Both the position numbers and the translations under genes were made by a program. A DNA stretch of 64,000 nt from Sphingomonas lycopersici (lineage in GTDB: Bacteria > Pseudomonadota > Alphaproteobacteria > Sphingomonadales > Sphingomonadaceae). The notes under the pieces were generated by a model. It was not told the origin of the DNA. It was given only the letters and a program-made list of their open reading frames with translations, and made no database searches. The first letter of the stretch is position 1. Every line of letters starts with the position of its first letter. The stretch lies in contig NZ_JANFAU010000003.1 of the NCBI RefSeq assembly GCF_026130605.1, forward strand, positions 186,001 through 250,000. The letters run 5' to 3'. This document shows, one piece after another, positions 63,571 through 64,000 of this stretch.

Positions 63571-64000
63571 ATGGCGGCACGCCACCGATCCTGGGGACAG
63601 ATCCATCTGCTGCTGGCCTGCGCGCTCGTTGCGGCGGTGCTGCTGTCGCTGTCGATCGGGTCCTTCTATTTCTCGCCGGCGCAGATCTTCCGCTTCGTCG
63701 GGCATTGGCTCGGCCTCGCGCCGATCGCGCCGGAAGAAGCGCTCGATCTCAACGTCTTCGCGACGCTGCGCGTGCCGCGCGTACTGCTGTGCGGGGTGAC
63801 CGGCGCGACGCTCGGCGTTTCGGGGGCGCTGATGCAGGGATTGTTCCGCAACCCGATCGTCGAGCCCGGCCTTGCCGGCACCTCTTCGGGCGCGGCGCTC
63901 GGCGCGTCGACGGTGTTCGTGCTCGGCAACACCGCGCTCGCCTTCACTTCGCCGCTCGGGACCGCCGCGGTGCCGGTGATGGCCTTTGTCGGCGGGTTCC
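63571..64000 (+). CDS. hmuU: Heme ABC transporter permease, FecCD family (partial, cut by window edge)
   Basis: The frame is open from ATG 63571 to the window end, giving 143 residues. A first membrane helix (IHLLLACALVAAVLLSLSIG) and the FecCD signature (LRVPRVLLCGVTGATLGVSG, ALMQGLFRNPIVEPGLAGTS, SGAALGAS) are present. It begins one base after the hmuT stop. The ATPase hmuV is expected beyond the window. Confidence 0.9.
   Translation, partial: MAARHRSWGQIHLLLACALVAAVLLSLSIGSFYFSPAQIFRFVGHWLGLAPIAPEEALDLNVFATLRVPRVLLCGVTGATLGVSGALMQGLFRNPIVEPGLAGTSSGAALGASTVFVLGNTALAFTSPLGTAAVPVMAFVGGF

Overview
This window looks like a chromosomal stretch of an alphaproteobacterium of the Sphingomonadales, most likely Sphingomonas or a close relative. 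The grounds are very high GC with GC-rich third positions, four TonB-dependent receptors, a FecI/FecR pair, a PEPxxWA-type C-terminal sorting signal, an ECF41-type sigma factor, an HWE-type histidine kinase and palindromic intergenic repeats typical of sphingomonads. I see no rRNA, tRNA, CRISPR array, phage module or complete insertion sequence. Both window edges cut genes: a secreted metalloprotease on the left and a heme-type ABC permease on the right.

Left part (1-20 kb). A FecI-like sigma factor and FecR anti-sigma factor face a divergent unit made of a small unknown protein, a transducer-type TonB receptor and a metalloprotease. Next come a minus-strand unit (YVTN beta-propeller protein, response regulator, histidine kinase) and a divergent three-gene RND efflux operon. 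An IclR regulator is divergent from acetaldehyde dehydrogenase and 4-hydroxy-2-oxovalerate aldolase, the last two steps of a meta-cleavage pathway. A 268-bp MITE-like element and a cardiolipin synthase follow.

Middle part (20-46 kb). This holds a persulfide dioxygenase-rhodanese fusion with a 1-Cys peroxiredoxin; an ECF41 sigma factor with its carboxymuconolactone-decarboxylase partner and a matching promoter; two pirins; an FAD amine oxidoreductase; two small disordered proteins; a BtuFCD-like ABC importer; a molybdenum hydroxylase (IorA, IorB) with a triheme cytochrome c; RNA-related enzymes; a universal stress protein; a proline-rich RcnB-like protein; and an encapsulin with its DyP peroxidase cargo downstream of a TonB receptor. 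A frameshifted DUF333 lipoprotein gene lies near 42.2 kb.

Right part (46-64 kb). A 47-aa membrane protein has a general-stress (EcfG-type) promoter. A tight four-gene operon encodes a TonB receptor, a DcuC/YfcC-family carrier, a CocE/NonD hydrolase and a LysR regulator, with a divergent CapA-like protein. Then follow a PEP-CTERM protein, another TonB receptor, a 1067-aa BNR/sortilin-type propeller protein and the start of a heme ABC uptake operon (hmuT, hmuU).

Across the window, outer-membrane receptors are paired with matching periplasmic or inner-membrane modules, which suggests a scavenging, oligotrophic lifestyle with strong oxidative-stress and metal handling. The most unusual structural signal is that several palindromic repeats sit exactly at gene 3' ends and supply the final codons, the stop codon or the next gene's ribosome binding site.
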